Shown here: positions 1 to 7,834 of the stretch, in pieces
How the letters are laid out: every line of letters starts with the position of its first letter
Position numbering within the stretch: the first letter of the stretch is position 1
NCBI GenBank assembly: GCA_902534325.1
Contig: CACAPQ010000007.1
Span: 1-64,000, forward strand
Source: Paracoccaceae bacterium
GTDB taxonomy: Bacteria; Pseudomonadota; Alphaproteobacteria; Rhodobacterales; Rhodobacteraceae
Direction of reading: 5' to 3'
Length of the DNA: 64,000 bases
Notes under the pieces: model-generated
The model's input: only the letters and a program-made list of their open reading frames with translations
Database searches by the model: none
Told to the model about the DNA's origin: nothing
Translations under genes and position numbers: made by a program

Positions 1-1
1 T

Positions 2-940
2 AATGCCGCCGAGCGTACAATTCAAAATGCTATAACGAACGACGCTATTCATACTGGGGCTACAGTAGCAGGCCCCAACCAGGGTGCTAAGTTTCATCTT
101 GCCCACCTTCCATCAGACGCGGTCACCTCCAAAGATTATGGTAAGATGGTTGGAGCGGCTGTTAAAACCCATGCTGTCGATATGGAAGCAAACAAAACGT
201 ATGTGATTTCTAAAATACATACGACTGCTGGGGAAAACGTTATTAATGGTGTTGGTAAAGTTGGTAAAGCAATCGACGATAAGGCTGATATTTTCCGAGA
301 CTCCGATACCACGGATACTGCAATGACTGGCGCTGTAAGTTTAGAAGTGGGCGATGTTGTGGTGGTTGGCGCTGCCGCAGTTGCTAACGGAGATCTTACG
401 GTAATTGAATTTAAAGAAGTTTTAACCGGTGATCATGCGTTTAAGGCTGGTGATAGCTATGTCATCACATCATTAGGCTCAGGTTCTGGTGCCGTAACGA
501 CTAGTGGAACCAATGACGCCTCAGCCATTGCGCGGGCCGTTACTGGTATAAATAATGGTGATACCTTGGTTTTAGGTCAGCGATTTACGGTTGATGCAAA
601 TGCCTCCAAGGCTCAGCTGGCGCATATTAATGCTCTTACCGAGGGTATGACTTTTACTGGAGGGACTAACACGCTGACCAAGGATATTGAAGCGATCCAG
701 GCTTTGGTAAACACAGCGCGTGTTCAGGCGGGAGCTCAGTATGCAGCGATGGAAAGTGCCGTGAACTACACCACAGATTTAACGGCTCAATACGAGCTTG
801 GCTATAACACCGTCAATGATGTGAACTTCTCTATGGAGACAGCACACTTGGCAAAGAACCAAATCCTACAGCAGGCGGCAACAGCGATGCTTGCGCAGGC
901 AAACTCAGGTCAGCAGGGGTTACTCCAGTTGATCAGTTAA
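2..940 (+). CDS. fliC: Flagellin, C-terminal part (5' end outside the window)
   Basis: The open frame runs in from the window edge (codons in frame from base 2) and stops at 938-940, so the N-terminal half is missing. The last ~100 residues are a flagellin C-terminal D1/D0 helix: AMESAVNYTTDLTAQYELG, then NFSMETAHLAKNQILQQAA and a terminal ANSGQQGLLQLIS. Conserved flagellin features there are the paired-helix repeat pattern and the hydrophobic last ten residues. The upstream ~200 residues are Gly/Thr/Ala-rich with no recognisable family, as expected of the surface-exposed D2/D3 region. The protein is exported by the flagellar type III apparatus and polymerises into the filament. A strong intrinsic terminator follows 80 bp downstream, so this is the end of a transcript. 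The promoter is not visible. Confidence 0.9.
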   Translation, partial: NAAERTIQNAITNDAIHTGATVAGPNQGAKFHLAHLPSDAVTSKDYGKMVGAAVKTHAVDMEANKTYVISKIHTTAGENVINGVGKVGKAIDDKADIFRDSDTTDTAMTGAVSLEVGDVVVVGAAAVANGDLTVIEFKEVLTGDHAFKAGDSYVITSLGSGSGAVTTSGTNDASAIARAVTGINNGDTLVLGQRFTVDANASKAQLAHINALTEGMTFTGGTNTLTKDIEAIQALVNTARVQAGAQYAAMESAVNYTTDLTAQYELGYNTVNDVNFSMETAHLAKNQILQQAATAMLAQANSGQQGLLQLIS

Positions 941-1019
941 TAAAGATAAAAGAAAAAAACCAATAAAATTTGCGAGATAATAATAAAAAAACTAATACGA
1001 AACTATCTCAATAACTTCA

Positions 1020-1047
1020 GGGCGGCTTTCTAAGCCGCCCTTTTTTT
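1020..1047 (+). terminator. Intrinsic terminator after flagellin
   Basis: A perfect 7-bp stem GGGCGGC/GCCGCCC (1020-1026 and 1034-1040) closes a 7-nt loop and is followed by seven T residues (1041-1047). It insulates the flagellin transcript from the sigma-54 promoter that begins 20 bp later. Confidence 0.95.
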
Positions 1048-1066
1048 ATAAAAATAGGCGGAAAAC

Positions 1067-1082
1067 TGGTATATATTTTGCT
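1067..1082 (+). promoter_or_regulatory. Sigma-54 promoter for the 194-aa unknown gene
   Basis: TGGTATATATTTTGCT matches the -24/-12 consensus TGGCAC-N5-TTGCA with GG and GC exactly 12 bp apart. It lies just after the flagellin terminator and 66 bp before the start codon at 1149, so it can serve only that gene. Confidence 0.7.
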
Positions 1083-1148
1083 GCTGCTCTTTAAATAAAT
1101 AGTCTTAAAGCTTATATATACCAAATAGGCACAGATGGAGTATACCTT

Positions 1149-1733
1149 ATGAATACACCAGCAGAAAATATCATTGAAGAGCCTGATGAAAATATCAAAG
1201 AAGTAGGTGCCGCTGATACCGCGGAAGATCATGAAGAAGTAAATTCTAAGGCAAGTTCCGAATTTGCTCTGAAACTTGTTAGTGCTGTAAAATCTTTAAA
1301 TAATGATGAAATTACTCATTACGAGATGGTCAACTTATTTAATACTGCTGAGGAATTACGATGTTTATTTCTATTTATTCGAGCCTTACCCTATAATCCA
1401 ATTGTAAAAATATACCCTGAGGCCCCATTTTTGTTTTTTAAGGGCATCATCGTACCGCGTTCGTTTGATCTGTCAGAGGAAATGGCGCGAGAGATAGAAA
1501 CGTTCATGAAGGGTCAAAACAGCGAATATTATTCAGATCTCCGCTTGCATGATCTTGAACAAACTTTCATTGACGCATATGAAAGTGCAATTCGCATTTA
1601 CAATGACATGGTAGAAAAGACACGAGATTCTTATCATACGAGCGTAAAGCTTGCAAAGACCCAAGTATTTGAAATATCAGCTGTTTTTGTTTGTTTATTT
1701 ATTCTAGTACTGACACTTATTGGTATAAGTTAA
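1149..1733 (+). CDS. Unknown protein with C-terminal membrane anchor, sigma-54 controlled
   Basis: I do not recognise this 194-residue family. The first ~40 residues are very acidic (EEPDENIKE, AEDHEEV) and likely disordered. The middle is a helical soluble region, and residues ~172-193 form one strongly hydrophobic segment (VFVCLFILVLTLIGI), so it looks tail-anchored in the inner membrane with its bulk in the cytoplasm. No signal peptide is present. It sits between flagellin and the stator genes, and its only apparent promoter is a sigma-54 type, which suggests co-expression with the flagellum. The stop codon overlaps that of the convergent downstream gene by 3 bp. A role at the flagellar base or pole is an inference from context only. 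Confidence 0.7.
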   Translation: MNTPAENIIEEPDENIKEVGAADTAEDHEEVNSKASSEFALKLVSAVKSLNNDEITHYEMVNLFNTAEELRCLFLFIRALPYNPIVKIYPEAPFLFFKGIIVPRSFDLSEEMAREIETFMKGQNSEYYSDLRLHDLEQTFIDAYESAIRIYNDMVEKTRDSYHTSVKLAKTQVFEISAVFVCLFILVLTLIGIS

Positions 1734-2203
1734 CGATCTTGGACAAGTAATACGGGTAACTGCTGGTAACTAAAAAATCTTGAATAATTATAACCAGTCA
1801 TGAAATTAACAGTCCAATACATTTTTGAATTAAACCTATTTTTTGTCTGGGTCCAGTAGGCTTCAGGTGATACTCCGGGAAAGTATTTTTCATTTATTTT
1901 GGGTTTTTCACACTTTTCGCATACCAAACTCTCAAGTTCATCCAGAGTTGGTAACCGCCAGTTTCCACCAAGTTGCTCAGATGCTTGTTTGCGTGCTTCC
2001 TCTATCTCAACATGATTAAGCTTAACGATTTCGCCGTTACATTTTTCTGTATCATAATTCCAAGTTTGGCCTACCGTGCAGCGAAGCCAATCGATCCCAT
2101 TTTTAACGTCTCTGACCGTGTGGCCATCATCAAAAAATTGAGCTATGGAACTGGTTATCCATAAAAAATAAACTAAAATATAAATTAGTAGGCGAGAGAT
2201 CAT
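1730..2203 (-). CDS. Secreted DUF1566-type protein, sigma-54 controlled
   Basis: The 157-residue protein has an N-terminal signal peptide (hydrophobic LLIYILVYFLWITSSIA, cleavage probably after SIA). One DUF1566/Lcl-C-like domain follows: DWLRCTVGQTW, NWRLPTLDELESLV, EAYWTQT and YWTVNF are its hallmark blocks. Two cysteine pairs (C42/C55 and C95/C98) could form disulfides in the periplasm. I chose the ATG at 2201-2203 because AGGGGAA lies upstream, the signal peptide begins there and the sigma-54 site 2232-2247 lies just upstream. A longer open frame into pomA on the other strand is not coding. The molecular role of DUF1566 is unknown. The promoter suggests a flagellum-linked exported factor. 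Confidence 0.8.
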   Translation of the reverse strand: MISRLLIYILVYFLWITSSIAQFFDDGHTVRDVKNGIDWLRCTVGQTWNYDTEKCNGEIVKLNHVEIEEARKQASEQLGGNWRLPTLDELESLVCEKCEKPKINEKYFPGVSPEAYWTQTKNRFNSKMYWTVNFMTGYNYSRFFSYQQLPVLLVQDR

Positions 2204-2231
2204 TTTGATAGTTCCCCTTTTTGTATTAAAA

Positions 2232-2247
2232 TGCAGGATATGTGCCA
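2232..2247 (-). promoter_or_regulatory. Sigma-54 promoter for the DUF1566 gene
   Basis: Read on the minus strand the site is TGGCACATATCCTGCA, a near-consensus -24/-12 element with correct 12-bp GG-to-GC spacing. Transcription would start near 2221, leaving a short leader with AGGGGAA before the ATG at 2203. It faces away from the pomA promoter 25 bp further on. Confidence 0.8.
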
Positions 2248-2271
2248 TAAAACCAGCTTTAATTTTATAAA

Positions 2272-2287
2272 TGGTACATTTCTTGTA
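2272..2287 (+). promoter_or_regulatory. Probable sigma-54 promoter for pomA-pomB-fliD
   Basis: TGGTACATTTCTTGTA has the -24 TGGyAC block and TTGTA instead of TTGCA at -12, with correct spacing. It is the weakest of the twelve sites because the conserved GC is GT. Transcription would start near 2298, 21 bp before pomA. Confidence 0.5.
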
Positions 2288-2318
2288 TAGATAAACGCGA
2301 GATAGTTGGAGTGCTGTA

Positions 2319-3083
2319 ATGGATATAGCTTCATTAGTTGGATTGGTAGGGGCAATAGGCGCGATACTTGCGGCTATGATTGCTGGAGGCGGTGTTGCCC
2401 CTTTTATTGATACCCAGTCTATTTTTATTGTTTTTGGCGGAACTTTTTTTGCTGTCATGTATGCAAACCCCTTGCCAGTCTTTCTTGGTAGTTTTGGAGC
2501 AATGGCCAAAGCGTTCTTACCTCCAATCAAAAAACTGGATGAAACCGTCGAGCGCATGGTTGAGCTTGCGGGTATGGCGCGTAAAGACGGGATGATGGCT
2601 CTAGAGGGCCAGCCCGTTCCAGACAAGTTCTTTGAAAAGGGTATGCAAATGCTGGTAGACGGCGCTGACGAACAAAAGCTTGTCAAACAAATGAAGTCAG
2701 AAATCGCATCAATGAAAGCTCGGCACGAAGTTAACCAAGGTGTTGTGCAGGGATGGGTTGATGTGGCTCCGGCCATGGGAATGATTGGTACGTTGATCGG
2801 TTTGGTTCTCATGTTAGGAAACATGGGCGATCCAAAGTCTATTGGTCCTGCTATGGCTGTTGCCCTTTTGACAACTTTGTATGGTGCTTTCGTTGCGAAC
2901 GTTTTGTTTGCACCAATAGCTAAAAAACTTGAATATTACACAACATACGAAGTTGTTTATCGCGAAATAGTTCTTGAAGGACTAAGAGGTATTGCAAGAA
3001 GTGAATCTCCTAGAAATATTCAAGACCAAATGGCGGCAGCTTTACCGCCCAAGCTTCAAAGCAAATTTGAGTTAGCGGCCTAG
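2319..3083 (+). CDS. pomA: Flagellar stator protein PomA/MotA
   Basis: The 254-residue membrane protein is the MotA/TolQ/ExbB-type stator subunit that conducts ions with PomB and pushes on FliG. Length and sequence fit the PomA (sodium-type, ~254 aa) branch: N-terminal MDIASLVGLVGAIGAI, large cytoplasmic loop (~residues 55-145) and the third and fourth membrane segments including VDVAPAMGMIGTLIGLVLML and the conserved proline-rich entry to the pore. The two N-terminal segments are at ~5-25 and ~30-50. A GGAG-like site precedes the ATG. It is followed after 34 bp by pomB. Sodium use is inferred from similarity to Vibrio PomA, not proven by single residues. Confidence 0.92.
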   Translation: MDIASLVGLVGAIGAILAAMIAGGGVAPFIDTQSIFIVFGGTFFAVMYANPLPVFLGSFGAMAKAFLPPIKKLDETVERMVELAGMARKDGMMALEGQPVPDKFFEKGMQMLVDGADEQKLVKQMKSEIASMKARHEVNQGVVQGWVDVAPAMGMIGTLIGLVLMLGNMGDPKSIGPAMAVALLTTLYGAFVANVLFAPIAKKLEYYTTYEVVYREIVLEGLRGIARSESPRNIQDQMAAALPPKLQSKFELAA

Positions 3084-3117
3084 GCCAGTAATTCAATTTG
3101 ATTTTGTGAGAGAATAA

Positions 3118-4320
3118 ATGGCAGAAGAAGTATTAGAAGAAGAACAGGAAGAGGAAGAGTGCCCCAAATGTCCGCCAGCGGGGGCGCCCGCCTGGATGGC
3201 AACTTTTGCCGATATGGCAACCCTTTTGATGGCCTTTTTCGTACTTATTTTATCTTTTGCTGAATTTAATGTACCTAAGTTTAAACAGATATCCGGTTCG
3301 CTAAGAGAGGCATTTGGTGTTCAAAAAGTTGTTCCCGTTGTTGAGCAACCAAAAGGTACAACAGTTATTTCTCTTGAATTTAGTCCAAGTCCAACCCCTG
3401 CAATAACCGATACTTTGCGACAGCAGACGACCGAACTGCAGGCACCTGAGCTTGAGTTGCAAACAAAAACAGAAGACTCCCCAGATGGAAGCGAAACTGA
3501 CAAGCAAAATAAATCAGATTTTGCGGGTGAAGGCGGCGAGGGTGCAGACCAATTAGATGCTACTGAACTTGCTAAACAACTTAAAAAGGCCATTGATACA
3601 GGCGAAGTGACGGTTGAAATGCTAGGCGAAAACGTTGTTATTAATTTTCCTGAGGAAAAAACGTCTGATGAAGATATAAGCACAATGATCGCTGAAACAT
3701 TGGAAGCTTTGAATGAGGCTCGAGAGAATGCTGGGGCAGGAGCTTCGGAGCAAGAGGTGCTTTTTGGTGGAATTGAAGGTGAACTTGAAAAATTAGCGGC
3801 ATCGATGAATGAGGCCTCCCCTCAAAATGGAGAGGGTCCAGGTGGGTCATCTCAAGAAGCATATCAAAAGCAACAAAATGCATCACGTACGACTGAAGAA
3901 CTTACAACTGCTCTGAAACAGCAAATTGATCAGGGTTTAGTCGAAGTTGAGCAACGTGACGACAAGGTGTTTATTACCGTAGGGTCGGGTGGAGCATTTC
4001 CTTCGGGTACTGCAGATTTGACTGAAGAAGCACAAAGAATTTTAGATCGTATTTCTCTAGCAGCAATGAGCCCCAAAAGCACAATCACTGTTACTGGTCA
4101 TACTGACGATGTTCCCATTAAGAATGCACAATTTCGGGACAATTGGGACTTGGCCGCTGGCAGGGCATCGAGTGTTGTGCAAGCCATACAGAGAACGGGT
4201 TTAATTGATGGAGATCGTCTATCTGCGGTAAGCAAAGGTGAAACAGCACCGTTGGCAGACAATGCAACAGCGGCTGGTCGCTCGGAAAACCGTAGAATTG
4301 AGATAGAAATAACCTATTAA
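3118..4320 (+). CDS. pomB: Flagellar stator protein PomB/MotB, enlarged linker
   Basis: This 400-residue protein is the peptidoglycan-anchored stator subunit. An acidic N-terminus with CPKCPP precedes the single membrane helix TFADMATLLMAFFVLILSF. Asp32 in FADM is the expected ion-binding aspartate. The plug and linker follow, and residues ~290-400 form the OmpA/MotB peptidoglycan-binding domain (TVTGHTDDVPIKN, NWDLAAGRASSVV, RSENRRIEIEI). Family members are about 300-320 aa, so roughly 80-100 residues are extra. The excess lies in the linker (~85-255) and contains a degenerate copy of the segment just before the OmpA domain. It is co-transcribed with pomA, and fliD follows 53 bp later. Confidence 0.92.
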   Translation: MAEEVLEEEQEEEECPKCPPAGAPAWMATFADMATLLMAFFVLILSFAEFNVPKFKQISGSLREAFGVQKVVPVVEQPKGTTVISLEFSPSPTPAITDTLRQQTTELQAPELELQTKTEDSPDGSETDKQNKSDFAGEGGEGADQLDATELAKQLKKAIDTGEVTVEMLGENVVINFPEEKTSDEDISTMIAETLEALNEARENAGAGASEQEVLFGGIEGELEKLAASMNEASPQNGEGPGGSSQEAYQKQQNASRTTEELTTALKQQIDQGLVEVEQRDDKVFITVGSGGAFPSGTADLTEEAQRILDRISLAAMSPKSTITVTGHTDDVPIKNAQFRDNWDLAAGRASSVVQAIQRTGLIDGDRLSAVSKGETAPLADNATAAGRSENRRIEIEITY

Positions 4321-4373
4321 GGCTAAATTGTTTTTTTGTGGGTCGTTTCAACCTATAGTGGAGATCAAAAAAT

Positions 4374-6248
4374 ATGGTTGAAGTTGCGAAGGAAGTTGCA
4401 AAGCCTGATTACTTAAGTTTAGTAAATAAAAGTGGCTCTGGGTTCAATGTGTCTGAGCTCGTAGATGCCATAGTGGGTTCAGAAATCGAACCCAAGAGAA
4501 ATCTGCAAAAAACAAAGCAAGAAAAAACAGAAAATGCTATTTCAGGCATTGGTTTTTTAACATCTCAAGCCAGTATGACGCAAAACAGTTTCACATCTGT
4601 AAAAAGTGAGACATTTTTTGAGATAAGTTCTTCTAACTCATCCGGTGTAACTATAAAGGCAACAGATGAAACACAATTGCAAGCCGGCATTAGGAGTATC
4701 TCAAATGTCACGACTGCAAAAAAGATGGCCTTTGAGTTTGGGGGATTTTCAAACCTTACGGATAAATTTACCGCAAATTTAACAATTGACCTTGGCAAAT
4801 GGACTAAAACGGCGGCAAGCAGTTCGGCGAATACTAATAGTTTCGCAAGCCAAAAAACCTATATGGTCACCGCACCAATATCGGTTGGTGCCGATGTAAC
4901 TAAAATAGAAAATGGATCGGATTATGGCGGTGGATCACCTATAGCTGCGAACACGACATTCAAGGTCAATGATGGTGTGTCTGACACTATTTCATCGGCA
5001 TCTATAAAAGAGATTGATGTCTATGCATTCCAAGATGCTGATGGGGCCAATGCTGATACCGTAAACTTTTCAAATAAGTCTGTTAGTGAAGTGGCGGCTT
5101 TACTGAATGCAGTTACAGGGATTTCTGCAACAACAGTAGATACGACGGGAGAAGGTACCAATTTTTCGATTATTGTAACAAGCGATAATACGGGCGCTGA
5201 CAATGGGTTCAGAATATCGAGTGCTAACGATAATAATGATAATAAACGCTTTAGAACGCCAACTTTACCGGATGCGAGTACGACTATCAATAGGTTCAGT
5301 CAACTAGCTTCCGATGCGACGTTTACCTTAGATGGCGTACAAGTTACCCGCGAAAGTAATTCAATTACTGACTTATTAGATGGTGCCTCAATTGAGCTTA
5401 AATCTGACTTTACCACTTCCGCAAGTATTGGGATAAGTCGCTCAGAAACAAATGTGCGCTCTACTGTAAATAGTGTCATCAATTCTCTGAATGAGTTTAA
5501 GGCAGAAATAGACCGCCTCACTTTTATCGATCTTGAGGGCGATGCAAATGGCCCTTTGGCGCTGGATCCCGCGGTAAACTCCATTAAGTCTAGCTTTAAA
5601 AAATTAGCTGTTGAACCTTTAAATGGGTATGGTGACAAGTCGATATATTTGTCCCAACTTGGTATAAAAACCGATAACAATGGTGACTATTTTCTAGACG
5701 ATACGTTATTTAAGAAAACCTTTTCTTCCAATCCGGAATATTTTCAAGCACTTAAAGATGAAAATTTGGCTACAAATACAAGTTCCGCCACAGTAACAAA
5801 GTCACCTTTTACTCAGATTGCAGTTGGGACATATACGGTATCAAAAGACGGTGCTCAGTGGAAGTTTGGTGATACAAACTTAACTCGATTTGATTACAAA
5901 GGCGGGAGCATGTTTACCTCAACTACTTATCCAGGCTTAGTCATCAAAACTGCTGCTGCTGAGCCAGCAAGTTTTAACATTTACTCAGGACAAAGTTTCT
6001 CGAAACGCGTATCAGACCTGATGACAAAAGTAGTGGAAGTTGGGTCTCCTCTAAGGAACGCAGAGGAAACATATAAAACACGAAGCACAGATATTGAAGA
6101 GAGGCTGAAAAAGCTGGAAGAGCGCGAAAAACTGATTAACAGTAAATATACTGAACAATTTGGTAAAATGGAACAATCAATGACGCAATTCAACAGTACG
6201 AAAACGCTGTTGGAAAATTTCATCGAAGCTTGGAAAAAACAAAAATAG
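4374..6248 (+). CDS. fliD: Flagellar filament cap FliD (HAP2)
   Basis: The 624-residue protein caps the growing filament and folds incoming flagellin. The N-terminus has the FliD signature (SGFNVSELVDAIVGSEIEPK). The centre is Ser/Thr/Asn-rich. The C-terminal ~90 residues are the amphipathic FliD_C coil (YKTRSTDIEERLKKLEEREK, then a QFGKMEQSMTQFNSTKTLL block close to the end). The length is above the ~470 aa of enteric FliD, through an expanded variable middle. ATG 4374 has GTGGAG 10 bp upstream. It is last in the pomA-pomB-fliD unit, and its stop lies one base from the convergent activator gene. Confidence 0.9.
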   Translation: MVEVAKEVAKPDYLSLVNKSGSGFNVSELVDAIVGSEIEPKRNLQKTKQEKTENAISGIGFLTSQASMTQNSFTSVKSETFFEISSSNSSGVTIKATDETQLQAGIRSISNVTTAKKMAFEFGGFSNLTDKFTANLTIDLGKWTKTAASSSANTNSFASQKTYMVTAPISVGADVTKIENGSDYGGGSPIAANTTFKVNDGVSDTISSASIKEIDVYAFQDADGANADTVNFSNKSVSEVAALLNAVTGISATTVDTTGEGTNFSIIVTSDNTGADNGFRISSANDNNDNKRFRTPTLPDASTTINRFSQLASDATFTLDGVQVTRESNSITDLLDGASIELKSDFTTSASIGISRSETNVRSTVNSVINSLNEFKAEIDRLTFIDLEGDANGPLALDPAVNSIKSSFKKLAVEPLNGYGDKSIYLSQLGIKTDNNGDYFLDDTLFKKTFSSNPEYFQALKDENLATNTSSATVTKSPFTQIAVGTYTVSKDGAQWKFGDTNLTRFDYKGGSMFTSTTYPGLVIKTAAAEPASFNIYSGQSFSKRVSDLMTKVVEVGSPLRNAEETYKTRSTDIEERLKKLEEREKLINSKYTEQFGKMEQSMTQFNSTKTLLENFIEAWKKQK

Positions 6249-6249
6249 T

Positions 6250-7320
6250 TTAAAGACTATATTTTTTTACTTTTTCAATAAGTGTTGTGCGCAATAATTT
6301 AAGATCCTTCGCTGCCTCGCTTGTATTACCACTATTTCTATCAAGCGCGGTCTCTATAAAGACGATTTCTATATCTCTAAGCAGAGCTCTTAGATCTACC
6401 GAGTTGTTTGTTTCAAACCATTTTGCAAAATCTTCTGGTTTCGGAGGGCTAGTATCCCTATCTTCAGGATGTTCTTCAGGATCTTGCAATCCTAATTCGT
6501 CGAATTCGGACCATATCTCGGCCTGTTCTTCCGTTCTATTGATCACTCCACTATCGACGCTGAGCAGGTATTTATTGACGTCTTCGCCGTTAACCATGGT
6601 ATTTGGGAAAAAGATTAGCGACCGTTCGACTACATTTCGAACTTCACGAATATTGCCAGGCCAAGCATAGTCCTTGAGTGCCTTTATCGCCGTATTATCG
6701 AAATTGGGTCTCTTTGTATTTTCTGTTTTAGTTTTTAGCTTTAAAAAATGATTTACTAAATCAGGTATATCGTCAGAGCGTTCGTTTAAGCTAGGAACAG
6801 AAATAGGAAAGACATTTAATCTGAATAAGAGATCCTCTCGAAAACTATTATCTTCCACTAGAAACTCTAAATTCTTGTGTGTCGCGCAAATTATTCGCAC
6901 GTCGAGTTTTACTTCTTTACTGCTGCCAACCTTTGAAATTATTGAATTTTCTAAGACTCGGAGAAGTTTTGTTTGAACACCAAAAGGCATATCTCCAATT
7001 TCGTCGAGGAAAAGAGTGCCTTTATTTGCTTGCTCAAATTTACCCATTGTTGTTTTTAGAGCGCCTGTAAAAGCTCCTTTTTCGAAGCCAAATAATTCAG
7101 CTTCAATTAATTCACTTGGGATAGCCGCACAATTAAGTGCAATGAAATTCCCTTTTCTTCTACTTTCGTCATGGATGGCTTCAGCAACTAATTCTTTTCC
7201 AGAACCTGTTGGCCCATTTATTATTACCGGTGAACCTGATGATGCGACCAAGCCAATCATTTTTTTTAATTCGACAGCTGGTTTTGAATGCCCGATTATC
7301 TTGTTATCTATTGACGTCAT
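6250..7320 (-). CDS. Sigma-54 activator (AAA+ plus Fis helix-turn-helix), flagellar regulator
   Basis: The 356-residue protein is a bacterial enhancer-binding protein that opens sigma-54 promoters by ATP hydrolysis. It starts almost directly with the AAA+ domain: Walker A GPTGSGKE (36-43), the sigma-54 contact loop GAFTGA (82-87), Walker B TLFLDEIGD (102-110) and sensor/Arg-finger region FREDLLFRLN. An acidic linker follows, then a C-terminal Fis-type helix-turn-helix (SEAAKDLKLLRTTLIEKVKK). There is no N-terminal receiver or other sensory domain, as in the R. sphaeroides FleQ/FleT type of regulator. I chose the ATG at 7318-7320 over a TTG one codon earlier. With sigma-54 sites before almost every unit around it, it is the obvious candidate master activator. 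Confidence 0.88.
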   Translation of the reverse strand: MTSIDNKIIGHSKPAVELKKMIGLVASSGSPVIINGPTGSGKELVAEAIHDESRRKGNFIALNCAAIPSELIEAELFGFEKGAFTGALKTTMGKFEQANKGTLFLDEIGDMPFGVQTKLLRVLENSIISKVGSSKEVKLDVRIICATHKNLEFLVEDNSFREDLLFRLNVFPISVPSLNERSDDIPDLVNHFLKLKTKTENTKRPNFDNTAIKALKDYAWPGNIREVRNVVERSLIFFPNTMVNGEDVNKYLLSVDSGVINRTEEQAEIWSEFDELGLQDPEEHPEDRDTSPPKPEDFAKWFETNNSVDLRALLRDIEIVFIETALDRNSGNTSEAAKDLKLLRTTLIEKVKKYSL

Positions 7321-7337
7321 CAAGTTTGTGTCTCTTT

Positions 7338-7353
7338 TGGCCTTAAATTTGCT
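7338..7353 (+). promoter_or_regulatory. Sigma-54 promoter for the NHLP-like/Sel1 operon
   Basis: TGGCCTTAAATTTGCT has the -24 TGGC and -12 TTGC blocks with exact 12-bp spacing. It lies in the divergent gap between the sigma-54 activator and the 129-aa gene, and would give a leader of about 80 nt before the GTG at 7445. Confidence 0.7.
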
Positions 7354-7444
7354 TTAGGTTATAGCGGGAAATATGCTATTTCTAGCTTAAATAAAATGAA
7401 TTAATGAAACAATTTTATGTTTAGCGGTTTTTTAGGGTTATTAC

Positions 7445-7834
7445 GTGTTTGAAAAACTACAAAAGAGTTTAAGTCAAATAAGACAGAAAATCCTGCCTAA
7501 AAAGCCAGATCTTGAACATTTAGATCAACAAGATCTTTCTCGTTTTAGTGAACAAGATATTGTCTTAGAAAGTGAAAAACAAATTCAAAAATATTTACCT
7601 GAGGTTTTAGGCCAGGCGCTTGCTAGAACCTGGATCGATAAAAGATTTTTGGATGCATTTTATGAGTATCCAGTTGAAGTATTGGAGCGTGGAGGGGTTT
7701 ATTTGCCTGAAAGTGTTTCAGTAGAGTTTAAAAAGGAAAAAGATCAACGTCCAAAGGTAATCGTTTATGAAAATGAAAAAAAATCAAAACGAAAACTGCT
7801 TGAATTAAAATTAGTAATGGTGGCAGAACAATGA
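7445..7834 (+). CDS. Small protein with nitrile-hydratase-alpha/NHLP-like domain
   Basis: The 129-residue protein begins with a charged helical region (1-50). Residues ~55-95 then resemble the nitrile-hydratase-alpha-like module known from NHLP leader peptides: an ALARTWIDKRF block, a proline (YEYPVEVL) and the GVYLPESVSVEF turn. It does not end there with a Gly-Gly and core peptide. A basic tail (EKKSKRKLLELKLVMVAEQ) follows. No peptide-maturation enzyme lies nearby, so a natural-product role is unlikely. The GTG start has AGGG about 9 bp upstream. It overlaps the next gene by 4 bp (ATGA), so the two are translationally coupled, and both depend on the sigma-54 site at 7338. Its function is unknown; the family call rests on motif resemblance only. 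Confidence 0.65.
   Translation: MFEKLQKSLSQIRQKILPKKPDLEHLDQQDLSRFSEQDIVLESEKQIQKYLPEVLGQALARTWIDKRFLDAFYEYPVEVLERGGVYLPESVSVEFKKEKDQRPKVIVYENEKKSKRKLLELKLVMVAEQ

Noticed and set aside
2204-2824. Long minus-strand open frame extending the DUF1566 gene antisense through pomA
   Set aside because: The upstream part lacks a signal peptide or known domain, mirrors pomA codons, and would bypass the proper start at 2203 with its ribosome-binding site and promoter.
7445-7834. Reading the NHLP-like protein as a RiPP natural-product precursor
   Set aside because: No Gly-Gly cleavage site with core peptide, and no cyclodehydratase, radical SAM, lanthionine synthetase or peptidase-transporter gene nearby.
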